A stretch of DNA of 64,000 nt from Cedecea selenatireducens. Lineage in GTDB: Bacteria > Pseudomonadota > Gammaproteobacteria > Enterobacterales > Enterobacteriaceae. The notes under the pieces are model-generated. The model did not search any database and had not been told where the DNA came from. It was given only the letters and a program-made list of their open reading frames with translations. The translations under genes and the position numbers were made by a program. Shown here in pieces: positions 9,103 through 16,727 of this stretch. Location of the stretch: the NCBI RefSeq assembly GCF_042138895.1, contig NZ_JBHIKW010000003.1, positions 124,001 through 188,000 on the forward strand, written 5' to 3'. Every line of letters begins with the position of its first letter. Position 1 is the first letter of the stretch.

Positions 9103-9882
9103 TTAGTAGCTGCTGGCGCTTTTACCGTCCCCGTGGCCCAGCGCTTTCAGCAGGCTGGCCAACAGGCTGGAAGCCCCGAAGCGGTAGTGGCGGGAGTCGG
9201 CCCAGTCGGCACCGAACAGATCGTCAGCGATAGCCAGGAACTGCGCGGCATCTTCAGCGGAGCGAACGCCACCGGCTGGTTTGAAGCCCACGTTTTTTTC
9301 CACGCCCATATCGCGGATCACTTCCATCATGATGCGGGCGCTTTCAGGGGTCGCGTTAACCGGCACTTTACCGGTAGAGGTTTTGATGAAGTCTGCGCCC
9401 GCTTTAATGGCGATAGCAGAAGCTTTGCGGATCAGTTCTTCGGTTTTCAGCTCGCCGGTTTCGATGATCACTTTCAGCAGCACGTTAGCGCTGGCACAGG
9501 CGTCTTTACACGCTTTCACCAGGTCAAAGCCAACCTGCTCATTACCGGCAATCAGCGCACGGTAAGGGAAAACTACGTCCACTTCGTCAGCGCCGTAGGC
9601 GATAGCGGCGCGGGTTTCTGCCAGCGCGATGTCGATATCGTCGTTACCGTGCGGGAAGTTAGTCACGGTCGCAATGCGGATGTCCGGCGTGCCCTGCTCT
9701 TTGAGGGTCTTGCGGGCGATTGGGATAAAGCGCGGGTAGATACAAATCGCAGCTGTGTTACCGACTGGGGTTTTTGCCTGATGGCACAGAGCGATGACTT
9801 TCTCGTTAGTGTCATCGTCGTTCAGGGTAGTCAGATCCATCAGTTTCAGCGCACGCAGGCTGCTTTGGGTTAAATCGGTCAT
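9103..9882 (-). CDS. deoC: Deoxyribose-phosphate aldolase DeoC
   Basis: DeoC splits 2-deoxyribose-5-phosphate into acetaldehyde and glyceraldehyde-3-phosphate, the final step of deoxynucleoside breakdown. The 259-residue product matches E. coli DeoC in length. The Schiff-base lysine is in ADFIKTSTGK near residue 167, with GADEVDVVFPY near residue 100 and a second conserved lysine in VGFKPAGG near residue 201. The start at 9882 (MTDL) is used rather than an upstream codon at 9897: it has GGAGAG seven bases upstream and matches the family. It is the first gene of the operon, under a conserved DeoR/CRP control region. Confidence 0.98.
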   Translation of the reverse strand: MTDLTQSSLRALKLMDLTTLNDDDTNEKVIALCHQAKTPVGNTAAICIYPRFIPIARKTLKEQGTPDIRIATVTNFPHGNDDIDIALAETRAAIAYGADEVDVVFPYRALIAGNEQVGFDLVKACKDACASANVLLKVIIETGELKTEELIRKASAIAIKAGADFIKTSTGKVPVNATPESARIMMEVIRDMGVEKNVGFKPAGGVRSAEDAAQFLAIADDLFGADWADSRHYRFGASSLLASLLKALGHGDGKSASSY

Positions 9883-9902
9883 AACGCTCTCCAACAAAAG
9901 GT

Positions 9903-9925
9903 AAAAAAGTCTCCGGCCCGGAAAC
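9903..9925 (-). terminator. Candidate attenuator terminator in the deoC leader
   Basis: On the minus strand, GTTTCCG, a GGC loop and CGGAGAC form a 7-bp stem with one G-U pair, followed by six T. It lies 20 bases before the deoC start and just after the stop codon of a 27-codon leader ORF. A terminator here, inside the operon leader and not between operons, implies attenuation or a requirement for read-through. Confidence 0.45.
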
Positions 9926-10009
9926 TCAACACGTTGGAGCGGACTTGGTTCCTTGAAGAAGAGTGGTCACCTCGGTCACCCTCACGTTGAGATCCTTCTC
10001 ACCGCACAT
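9926..10009 (-). CDS. Possible 27-residue leader peptide ahead of deoC
   Basis: An ATG at 10009 opens a 27-codon frame beginning MCGEKDLNVRV and ending SAPTC, with TGA at 9926-9928 abutting the terminator-like stem. It starts about 15 bases after the transcription start expected from the CRP site. No good Shine-Dalgarno sequence is visible and no single amino acid is repeated as in classical attenuators, so translation is uncertain. Confidence 0.25.
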   Translation of the reverse strand: MCGEKDLNVRVTEVTTLLQGTKSAPTC

Positions 10010-10021
10010 TGCCGGTTGCAA

Positions 10022-10037
10022 TGTTAGAATTCTAACA
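10022..10037 (-). promoter_or_regulatory. DeoR operator at the deo promoter
   Basis: TGTTAGAATTCTAACA is a perfect 16-bp palindrome identical to the DeoR operator of E. coli as I know it. Its TAGAAT core also fits a -10 hexamer for transcription toward deoC. With the nearest CRP site centred at 10064.5, the start would fall at about 10024, so repressor and polymerase would compete for the same DNA, as at E. coli deoP2. Confidence 0.85.
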
Positions 10038-10053
10038 CCCACTACCGATGCAA

Positions 10054-10075
10054 TTTTGTGTCTCGCCTCACAAAA
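10054..10075 (-). promoter_or_regulatory. CRP site 1 of the deo promoter
   Basis: TTTTGTGTCTCGCCTCACAAAA contains TGTGT-N6-TCACA inside a T/A-flanked palindrome (core 10057-10072). It is centred about 40 bp upstream of the inferred deo start. TTGCAT/TTGCAA words near 10048-10053 and 10089-10095 could be CytR half-sites, as expected for a CRP-CytR promoter. Confidence 0.75.
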
Positions 10076-10110
10076 GCCAAAGAGTGAATTGCAAGCTTTC
10101 AGAGAGTATA

Positions 10111-10126
10111 TGTGATTAAAGAAACA
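10111..10126 (-). promoter_or_regulatory. CRP site 2 of the deo promoter
   Basis: TGTGATTAAAGAAACA gives one good half-site (TGTGA) and one weak half-site. Its centre is 54 bp from CRP site 1, close to the spacing of the tandem CRP sites at E. coli deoP2 (about -40 and -93), which supports the assignment. Confidence 0.6.
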
Positions 10127-10156
10127 AAATAACGCGCTAAATTGCGCCTGGTCGCA

Positions 10157-10185
10157 AGAAAATGGCCGGCAGGGCGCCAGCCATT
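10157..10185 (-). terminator. Terminator after the nucleoside transporter gene
   Basis: On the minus strand, AATGGC...GCCATT arms with GC-rich inner pairs are followed by TTTTCTT. It would separate the transporter transcript from the deo promoter. Confidence 0.6.
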
Positions 10186-10198
10186 GGTTACCGCGCAA

Positions 10199-10214
10199 TG
10201 TTATTATTATAACA
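10199..10214. promoter_or_regulatory. Second DeoR-like palindrome
   Basis: TGTTATTATTATAACA keeps the outer TGTTA and TAACA arms of the DeoR operator at the same 16-bp length, with a different centre. It lies 177 bp upstream of the main operator, just past the transporter stop codon. DeoR is known to repress by looping between distant operators. Confidence 0.45.
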
Positions 10215-10227
10215 TTTTTATTGCACC

Positions 10228-11505
10228 TTACAGCGCCAGGAAAAGCCCGGCGATGGTGGCGCTCATCAGGTTAGACAGCGTCCCCGCCGCCACGGCCTTC
10301 ATGCCCAGCTGGGCCACATCATGCCGACGGGCTGGTGCCATGCTGCCCAGGCCGCCAATCAGGATGGCGATAGAAGAAAGGTTAGCAAATCCACATAGCG
10401 CGAAGGAGATAATCGCCTTGGTGTGACCAGAAAGTACCTGCAGGCCCGCCGCCGCAACCTCGGCGTCATCTTTCAGGTAAGCGCCAAAGTTCAGGTAGGC
10501 GACAAACTCGTTGATGATAAGCTTCTGACCGATAAACGATCCAGCCACGTTGGCTTCGCTCCACGGCACGCCAATCAGCCAGGCCACCGGAGAGAACACC
10601 CAGCCGAGCATCAGCTCCAGAGAAAGCTGTGGATAATTGAACCAGCCGCCAATCCCGGAAAGCATCCCGTTCAGCAGGGCAATCAGCGCAACAAACGCCA
10701 GCAGCATCGCCCCCACGTTCAGCGCCAGCTGCATCCCGGAGGCTGCGCCAGACGCCGCCGCGTCCAGCACGTTAGCCGGGCGATCCGGATCGTTTTTCAT
10801 CGACTCCAGCTCCGGCGTGTCGTTCGGAGTTTCCGTCTCAGGCAGCATGATCTTGGCAAACAGCAGCCCGCCCGGCGCGGCCATAAAGGACGCGGCGATC
10901 AGGTATTCCAGCGGCACGCCCATTTGCGCATAACCCGCCAGCACGGAGCCTGCAACAGAGGCCAGGCCCCCGCACATCACGGCAAACAGTTCAGAGCGGG
11001 TCATGGTGGCGATATAAGGACGTACCACCAGCGGCGCTTCGGTTTGGCCGACGAAAATGTTCGCCGTCGCCGACAGCGATTCGGTCCGGGACGTTTTCAG
11101 TACCTTGCGCAGGCCGCCGCCAAGCACGCGGATCACCAGCTGCATTACGCCCAGGTAGTAAAGCACGGCGATAAGCGAGGAGAAGAAGACGATGATCGGC
11201 AGGACGCGCAGCGCGAAAATAAAGCCGCCGCCGCCGAAGACTTCAAACATTTTGTCAGAAACCAGCCCGCCAAACAGGAAGGAAATCCCTGAATTGCCGT
11301 AGGCGATGACGTTAGCCACCCCTTCTGACATCGCGAGCAGAACTTTACGCCCGACGGGTACGTAAAGGATCAGCGCCCCGATGCCGATTTGAATCAGCCA
11401 CGCGCCAATGACGGTACGCAGGTTGATCGCTTTACGGTTGCTGGACAGTAAAACGGCGATCAGCATCAGCGAGGCCATGCCGACCAATCCCATGAGTATT
11501 TGCAT
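10228..11505 (-). CDS. Concentrative nucleoside transporter, NupC type
   Basis: This 425-residue inner-membrane protein belongs to the CNT family, which imports nucleosides with Na+ or H+. It resembles the structurally known Vibrio cholerae transporter much more than the E. coli NupX/YeiJ group: the shared segments include SSNRKAINLRTV near residue 21, GGGFIFALRVLP, NIFVGQTEAPLVVRP near residue 150 and the C-terminal INEFVAY and CGFANLSS motifs. GQTEAP and INEF-type segments carry substrate and cation contacts in the family. Lying upstream of deoCABD on the same strand, with a likely CRP site in front, it fits as the uptake step of that pathway. Confidence 0.9.
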   Translation of the reverse strand: MQILMGLVGMASLMLIAVLLSSNRKAINLRTVIGAWLIQIGIGALILYVPVGRKVLLAMSEGVANVIAYGNSGISFLFGGLVSDKMFEVFGGGGFIFALRVLPIIVFFSSLIAVLYYLGVMQLVIRVLGGGLRKVLKTSRTESLSATANIFVGQTEAPLVVRPYIATMTRSELFAVMCGGLASVAGSVLAGYAQMGVPLEYLIAASFMAAPGGLLFAKIMLPETETPNDTPELESMKNDPDRPANVLDAAASGAASGMQLALNVGAMLLAFVALIALLNGMLSGIGGWFNYPQLSLELMLGWVFSPVAWLIGVPWSEANVAGSFIGQKLIINEFVAYLNFGAYLKDDAEVAAAGLQVLSGHTKAIISFALCGFANLSSIAILIGGLGSMAPARRHDVAQLGMKAVAAGTLSNLMSATIAGLFLAL

Positions 11506-11644
11506 ACAGTATCCCTGTGTATCAACTGGAAGATTCGGGCTTTGCCAGCCCGCTTTTTAGCGCGCGGATTATAACCACAGGGGGGTGAAAAGTGCGGGAG
11601 CAATCACGTACAGGAGGAAATATATAGAAACATTTACACAGCAA

Positions 11645-11660
11645 GGTGACTAACATCACG
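11645..11660 (-). promoter_or_regulatory. Likely CRP site upstream of the nucleoside transporter
   Basis: GGTGACTAACATCACG is a near-symmetric GTGA-N6-TCAC site about 140 bp upstream of the transporter start, in the short gap after yjjV. Catabolite control would match that of the deo operon. Confidence 0.55.
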
Positions 11661-11675
11661 CTTTCAGGCAGCTAA

Positions 11676-12452
11676 TTAGAAAGCGAATAATTCGTCTGCG
11701 TTTTTTTTCAAGGCGTTAGCGATGATTTCAGGCGGCTCCGGTCGGAGTTCACACAAGGATTCGAAGACTTTTGCCACACGTTCGGGGCGGTTTGGCTGCC
11801 CCTGCCAGCCGTTAAGTGGCATATCAGGCGCGTCCGTTTCCAGCAGCAGCGATGAAAGCGGCAGGCGGGCCATCACATCCCGGGTTTTGCTGGCTCGCGG
11901 ATAGGTGATAGTGCCGCCTACCCCGATGCGGTACCCCATCGCTATGAAGCGCTCAGCTTGCTGCAGACTACCGGCAAAACCGTGAACCACGCCGGTTCTC
12001 GGTAAATTGTGGCGTTTCAGGTGCAGCGCCAGCTTGTCATGGGTACGGCGAGAATGTAGCAGCACAGGGAGATCGTAGCGCTTCGCCAGCTTTAGCTGCT
12101 CGTCGAGGATAAATTCCTGTCTGTCGAACTGCGGATCCTCGCGATAAAGATCCAGCCCAATTTCGCCGATCGCGATCAGCTTCTCCGGTTTTTGCCGCAG
12201 ACGATCCTCCAGCGCCGCCAGCCCGACTTCATCATGTTTTTCAATCACTATCGGATGCAGGCCGATAGCGGCATAAAGCGCCGGGTAGTTCTGCGCCAGC
12301 GCAAGTACGCGATCGAAACGCCCTGCTTCAACTGCGGGCACAATGATTTTACGAACCCCGGCCTCGGCGGCAAGCTCGAGGCTGTGGGCTTCATCACCGG
12401 TAAACGGGGGGAAATCAAAGTGGCAATGGGTGTCGTAGAACGTAAAACTCAC
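11676..12452 (-). CDS. yjjV: TatD-family metal-dependent hydrolase YjjV
   Basis: The 258-residue product is the YjjV branch of TatD-type hydrolases, a TIM-barrel group with DNase activity reported for some members. Metal-binding residues are visible in DTHCHFDF near residue 8, GEIGLD near residue 97, LLHSRRTHD near residue 131, GVVHGFAGS near residue 155 and ETDAPDMPL near residue 204. Its start codon overlaps the yjjU stop by 4 bp (ATGA), so the two are translationally coupled, as in E. coli. Confidence 0.92.
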   Translation of the reverse strand: MSFTFYDTHCHFDFPPFTGDEAHSLELAAEAGVRKIIVPAVEAGRFDRVLALAQNYPALYAAIGLHPIVIEKHDEVGLAALEDRLRQKPEKLIAIGEIGLDLYREDPQFDRQEFILDEQLKLAKRYDLPVLLHSRRTHDKLALHLKRHNLPRTGVVHGFAGSLQQAERFIAMGYRIGVGGTITYPRASKTRDVMARLPLSSLLLETDAPDMPLNGWQGQPNRPERVAKVFESLCELRPEPPEIIANALKKNADELFAF

Positions 12453-13522
12453 GCAAGATCCTCATTATCAAACGCGGCATCATTTGCCTGCAGGCCTGAG
12501 CCAATCGGTTTGACCAGGGATTCGTTTGCCGCCGCCGCCGGAGGAATGACCAATGGCCCCGGCGTATTCACACGCGGCAAATGCCGCCTTAACGGTGGCT
12601 TCGCGACCAGCAGCTTGCCGATGGTTGCGAGGAAATAACGCCCGCACAGGCGGCCCGTTTGGTAATCTGCCGTCAGCGAGGGCAGGCGGCTTCCGAGCGC
12701 GCTACTCAGCAGCGCCTTCGGCGGGTAAATCTCAAAAATTCGCAGCTTGCCGGGCGGTTTCTCAATAAAACTCTGGATATCACGATAGCTCTCTTCGTGA
12801 TGCTGCACCAGATTCAAAAGCGGCTGCAGGCTGCTGTCACCGAGCCAGCGTTCCATGCGTTTGAACCACTGCGGCGTGTAGTACATCTGTGAAGGCACGG
12901 TGCGAATGACCACCAGCGTGTCAGCCCCGCGATTAGCGGCTTCCCGCACCGGCACCGCATCGCTTATGCCCCCGTCCTGATAGCTGACGCCGTCAATCTC
13001 CACGCCAGCGCGATAAAAGCCCGGAATAGCGCTTGAGGCTTTCAGTAAATTTAGCCACGTATCCGCATTCGGTGAAAAGTAATTCGCCGCATAGTCATCG
13101 CTGCGGCAGGCGCACATAAAGAACTCTTTTCCTTGCTCAAAAAGCGGGTCCGCGCTGGACATCGAAAGCGGTAGCCTCGTGGAGGTGGACTCTATCAGCC
13201 AGTCGAGGTCGATCAGGTGCCCTCCACGCGCAAAGCGTAGCGGGTTAAAGAAATCCCTGGTCGTGGTAAAACGCGTAATCACGCGGCGCGCATACCCCGG
13301 CTGGTTACAGACATAGGCAGAAAGGTTCTGTGCACCGGCAGAGGTGCCAAAGAACAGATCAAAGGGGTTGAATTCCGCGCGCATAAATTCGTCCAGAACC
13401 CCGGCCGTAAAGATCCCGCGCTGCCCGCCCCCTTCACAAATCAGAGCGAGTTTTCCAGGACGAAAAGGTTTGATCGCCAGCGGCGCAATATTGCCGAGCG
13501 TAACGGGTATACGATGTCCCAC
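12449..13522 (-). CDS. yjjU: Patatin-like phospholipase YjjU
   Basis: The 357-residue YjjU carries the patatin catalytic layout: the oxyanion-hole glycines in EGGGQRGIFTAGV near residue 30, the serine nucleophile in GTSAG near residue 60, and the catalytic aspartate in DGGISDAVPV near residue 187. The family are Ser-Asp dyad acyl hydrolases; the substrate of YjjU is not known. It is the first gene of the yjjU-yjjV pair. Confidence 0.9.
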   Translation of the reverse strand: MGHRIPVTLGNIAPLAIKPFRPGKLALICEGGGQRGIFTAGVLDEFMRAEFNPFDLFFGTSAGAQNLSAYVCNQPGYARRVITRFTTTRDFFNPLRFARGGHLIDLDWLIESTSTRLPLSMSSADPLFEQGKEFFMCACRSDDYAANYFSPNADTWLNLLKASSAIPGFYRAGVEIDGVSYQDGGISDAVPVREAANRGADTLVVIRTVPSQMYYTPQWFKRMERWLGDSSLQPLLNLVQHHEESYRDIQSFIEKPPGKLRIFEIYPPKALLSSALGSRLPSLTADYQTGRLCGRYFLATIGKLLVAKPPLRRHLPRVNTPGPLVIPPAAAANESLVKPIGSGLQANDAAFDNEDLA

Positions 13523-13591
13523 CCTGCTTTCCTGAATTTCTGTTGTTGTGAGTTTCTACCCTATACCCATAGCGCGCTAAGTAAAACGGCG

Positions 13592-13615
13592 AAAGCCAGT
13601 CACGAGGACTGGCTT
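13592..13615. repeat. 24-bp hairpin, copy 1
   Basis: AAAGCCAGTC, ACGAG loop, GACTGGCTT. It is identical to the copy at 13757-13780, and both lie in the otherwise gene-free DNA between yjjU and ytjA. This copy lacks a T-run. Confidence 0.8.
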
Positions 13616-13626
13616 AAGGTTGCCGA

Positions 13627-13660
13627 CAAAGAGGGAAAAAGCGTGATTTTTCCCTCTTTG
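13627..13660. terminator. Long hairpin between yjjU and ytjA
   Basis: CAAAGAGGGAAAAA and its complement TTTTTCCCTCTTTG form a 14-bp stem around GCGTGA. It may be a bidirectional terminator or a processed RNA end; there is no coding sequence beside it on either side. Confidence 0.5.
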
Positions 13661-13756
13661 TGGTGAGCAGCCGAAAATCAATGAATTGATTTCCCTGTTT
13701 TTTTTAACGAGCCGTCTGGTATTTCTTTTCTAACGACAGAGCGTTGTCGCCAGTAT

Positions 13757-13780
13757 AAAGCCAGTCACGAGGACTGGCTT
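13757..13780 (+). repeat. 24-bp hairpin, copy 2, terminator-like
   Basis: This copy has the same 24 bases as 13592-13615 and is followed by TTCTTTT on the plus strand, as in an intrinsic terminator. It lies 36 bp past the ytjA stop. Confidence 0.7.
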
Positions 13781-13815
13781 TTCTTTTGTATCGGTATGTT
13801 ACTTAATGAGCGTCG

Positions 13816-13977
13816 CTAAGGACGTTTGCGTCCCATAAACAGGCTGACCAGGAACAGAATGATACCGACTATAAAGACGATTTTTGCAGCACCTGCAGCG
13901 GTACCAGCCAGACCACCGAAGCCCAGGGCCGCAGCGATCAACGCAATAACCAGAAAAATAATGCCCCAACGAAACAT
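13816..13977 (-). CDS. ytjA: Small membrane protein YtjA (DUF1328)
   Basis: This 53-residue protein reads MFRWGIIFLVIALIAAALGF at its start, has a glycine/alanine-rich hinge (GGLAGTAAGAAK) and a second hydrophobic segment, and ends in GRKRP. It is nearly identical to E. coli YtjA, a two-pass inner-membrane protein of unknown function that lies next to osmY. A GGAGA ribosome site precedes the ATG at 13977. Confidence 0.92.
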   Translation of the reverse strand: MFRWGIIFLVIALIAAALGFGGLAGTAAGAAKIVFIVGIILFLVSLFMGRKRP

Positions 13978-14110
13978 AGACTCTCCTTAACCATAGTGAA
14001 TCTTATCGCTTCTTCACGGGCGCCGGATGGCTAACCCGCAGGCGATAATGTGTAATGGTGGTACTTATCGTCTCCCGGGCTAACCGGGGAAGACGTTTCG
14101 GGTGCTGCCG

Positions 14111-14722
14111 TTACTTCACTTTCAGATCGTTTTTAACGCTTTTCACGCCTTCAACCGATTTGGCAATGCTTTCAGCCTTCTCGGACTGGGCGCTGGACTT
14201 CACTTCACCGGACAGCTGAACCACCCCATCGGTGGTTTCCACTTTTACGTGACGGGAAGGCACAATGCTGTCGGCCAGTAATTTCGCTTTGATCTCGCTG
14301 GTCGTTGCCGCATCACCGGCATAGCCTTTCACCGACTGCTCTTTAGCGTCACGGACATGAAGTTTGTCGCTAACCGAGGTCACACCTTCCACTTTTTTCG
14401 CCGTGGCAACGGCCTGCTCGGCCTGAGCCTGGCTCTCAACAAAACCGCTCAGGGTGACCACTTTGCTTTCGGTTTTCACCGAAATGTCGGTGCTTTTAAT
14501 ATTTTTGTCGTCTACAAGTGCTGCTTTAACTTTCGCTGTGATGCCGCTGTCGTCCATGAAATTACCGACTTTAGTCATAGAGCTATCGATTTTTTTCCCT
14601 GCGCTATCGGCGGTAGACTCCGTTTTATTGAGCATAGTGTCTTCGGCAAAGGCACTGGTGCTTGCCAGTACTGAGCCCAACACAACCGCCAGCAGAGTTT
14701 TTGAAATCTTAGTCGTAGTCAT
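14111..14722 (-). CDS. osmY: Periplasmic osmotic-stress protein OsmY
   Basis: OsmY is a periplasmic chaperone-like protein made in stationary phase and at high osmolarity. The 203-residue product has a signal peptide (cleavage after SAFA near residue 26) and two BON domains, about residues 55-123 and 134-201, each with the IKAKL/VKAAL and V-LSG-V-S pattern. The long 315-bp upstream region is typical of the RpoS- and CRP-controlled osmY gene. Confidence 0.96.
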   Translation of the reverse strand: MTTTKISKTLLAVVLGSVLASTSAFAEDTMLNKTESTADSAGKKIDSSMTKVGNFMDDSGITAKVKAALVDDKNIKSTDISVKTESKVVTLSGFVESQAQAEQAVATAKKVEGVTSVSDKLHVRDAKEQSVKGYAGDAATTSEIKAKLLADSIVPSRHVKVETTDGVVQLSGEVKSSAQSEKAESIAKSVEGVKSVKNDLKVK

Positions 14723-15037
14723 CGATTAATTCCTGTAGGTTTGCTCATCATTTGAGCTTTCTCGTTTCCCGTAAGCCGAAAAAAATCAGCTGTTAATATT
14801 GAGATGACCGGGGAAACGCTAACAAGACACCAGGAAATGATTAATTCCCGGAGCTTTCGTCCAATAAAATTGTCATCGCTTTGTTAAATATAGATCACAA
14901 TCTTAAAACTGCATGGCGAAGTGATGGAAAAAGCAGCGATAACGCAGGATTAGCGTGAAATTAAGAGGATTCCGCAAGGGATTCAAAAGACAGGGAAAGT
15001 GAAAAGAACGCGGCGAACGCCGCGTTCTGTCAGGCAA
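14723..15037. other. osmY upstream region, no gene
   Basis: No ORF is supported here. A half-site resembling CRP (TAGATCACA, 14891-14899) lies about 175 bp before the osmY start. A hairpin at 15001-15030 belongs to prfC. The exact osmY promoter was not resolved. Confidence 0.5.
15001..15030 (-). terminator. Terminator after prfC
   Basis: GAACGCGGC and GCCGCGTTC arms with a 4-base loop, then TTTTC on the minus strand, 8 bp after the prfC stop. Confidence 0.8.
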
Positions 15038-16627
15038 TTAGTGCTCGCGGGTTTTACGGAAGGTAACGTCAGGATAACGTTCCTGAGTAATGTTCAGGTT
15101 CACCATCGTTGGCGCGATGTAGGTCAGGTTATCCCCGCCATCCAGCGCCAGCTGAATTTCGTTTTTACGTTTGAATTCTTCAAACTTCTTCACGTCATTC
15201 CCTTCAACCCAACGCGCCGTCGCCACGTTCACCGATTCGTAAATCGCTTCCACGTTATATTCGCTTTTCAGGCGAGCAACGACCACGTCGAACTGCAGAA
15301 CCCCGACCGCACCAACGATAAGATCGTTGTTGGCAATAGGACGGAACACCTGCACCGCACCTTCTTCAGAAAGCTGAACCAGGCCTTTAAGCAGCTGCTT
15401 CTGCTTGAGCGGATCGCGCAGGCGAATGCGGCGGAACAGCTCTGGGGCGAAGTTCGGAATACCGGTGAACTTCATCATCTCACCCTGGGTGAAGGTGTCG
15501 CCTATCTGAATCGTGCCGTGGTTATGCAGGCCGATGATGTCGCCAGGGTAAGCCTCTTCCACGTGGGAACGGTCACCGGCCATAAAGGTCAGCGCGTCAG
15601 AAATAATGACGTCTTTACCAATACGTACCTGGCGCAGCTTCATGCCTTTTTCATATTTGCCGGAAACGACGCGCATAAAGGCCACGCGGTCACGGTGTTT
15701 CGGGTCCATGTTGGCCTGAATCTTAAAGACAAAGCCGGTGAACTTCTCGTCATCAGCTTCAACCAGACGCGTGTCGGTTTTACGCGGCATGGGCGCCGGA
15801 GCCCAGTCCACCAGGCCATCCAGCATATGGTCTACGCCGAAGTTACCCAGCGCAGTCCCGAAGAACACAGGCGTTATCTCACCGGCCAGGAACAGCTCGT
15901 GATCGAATTCGTTAGAAGCACCCAGCACCAGCTCCAGTTCGTCACGCAGCTGCAGAGCGAGATCTTCACCCACGGCAGCATCGAGTTCCGGGTTATTCAA
16001 CCCTTTCACGATGCGTACTTCCTGAATGGTGTGGCCTTTACCGGTTTGGTAGAGGTAGGTTTCATCTTTATAAAGATGATAAACCCCTTTGAACAGCTTG
16101 CCGCAGCCAATTGGCCAGGTGATTGGCGCACAGCCAATCTTCAGCTCGCGCTCAACCTCATCCAGCACTTCCATCGGGTCGCGGATGTCACGGTCGAGCT
16201 TGTTCATAAAGGTGATGATCGGCGTATCGCGCAGGCGGGTCACTTCCATCAGCTTGCGGGTACGATCTTCTACACCTTTCGCGGCGTCGATAACCATCAG
16301 GCAGCAGTCAACGGCGGTCAGGGTACGGTAGGTATCTTCGGAGAAGTCCTCGTGCCCTGGGGTATCCAGCAGGTTAACCAGGCTGTCGCGGTACGGGAAC
16401 TGCATCACCGAAGTGGTGATCGAGATCCCACGCTGTTTTTCCATCTCCATCCAGTCGGATTTAGCGTGCTGGCTTGAGCCACGGCCTTTTACCGTCCCGG
16501 CGGTCTGAATCGCCTGTCCAAACAGCAGAACCTTTTCGGTGATGGTCGTTTTACCGGCATCCGGGTGGGAGATAATGGCAAAAGTGCGGCGTTTCGCCAC
16601 CTCTTGCAAATAAGGAGACAAAGTCAT
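15038..16627 (-). CDS. prfC: Peptide chain release factor 3
   Basis: RF3 is a GTPase that recycles RF1 and RF2 from the ribosome after peptide release. The 529 residues match the family length. GTPase motifs are G1 SHPDAGKTT near residue 20, DTPGHEDF near residue 88 and NKLDRD near residue 142, followed by EF-Tu-like domain 2 and the RF3 C-terminal domain. The segment RGISITTS marks switch I. Transcribed toward osmY behind yjjG, as in E. coli. Confidence 0.98.
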   Translation of the reverse strand: MTLSPYLQEVAKRRTFAIISHPDAGKTTITEKVLLFGQAIQTAGTVKGRGSSQHAKSDWMEMEKQRGISITTSVMQFPYRDSLVNLLDTPGHEDFSEDTYRTLTAVDCCLMVIDAAKGVEDRTRKLMEVTRLRDTPIITFMNKLDRDIRDPMEVLDEVERELKIGCAPITWPIGCGKLFKGVYHLYKDETYLYQTGKGHTIQEVRIVKGLNNPELDAAVGEDLALQLRDELELVLGASNEFDHELFLAGEITPVFFGTALGNFGVDHMLDGLVDWAPAPMPRKTDTRLVEADDEKFTGFVFKIQANMDPKHRDRVAFMRVVSGKYEKGMKLRQVRIGKDVIISDALTFMAGDRSHVEEAYPGDIIGLHNHGTIQIGDTFTQGEMMKFTGIPNFAPELFRRIRLRDPLKQKQLLKGLVQLSEEGAVQVFRPIANNDLIVGAVGVLQFDVVVARLKSEYNVEAIYESVNVATARWVEGNDVKKFEEFKRKNEIQLALDGGDNLTYIAPTMVNLNITQERYPDVTFRKTREH

Positions 16628-16727
16628 AATTACATCTTCTTTAAGTGCGCACGGCCTTGAGCCACGCGCCGAGTGAACGTTATTTGGCGGCTATTTTACC
16701 CATCATTGCGGGTTTAACAATCAACAA

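Noticed and set aside
10423..11292. 289-codon plus-strand ORF opposite the nucleoside transporter
   Set aside because: Antisense shadow rich in Arg, Gln and His; the minus-strand transporter has clear family motifs.
14999..16477. 492-codon plus-strand ORF opposite prfC
   Set aside because: It is an antisense shadow of the well-supported prfC gene. Its product has histidine/glutamine/arginine-rich low-complexity composition and no recognisable domain.
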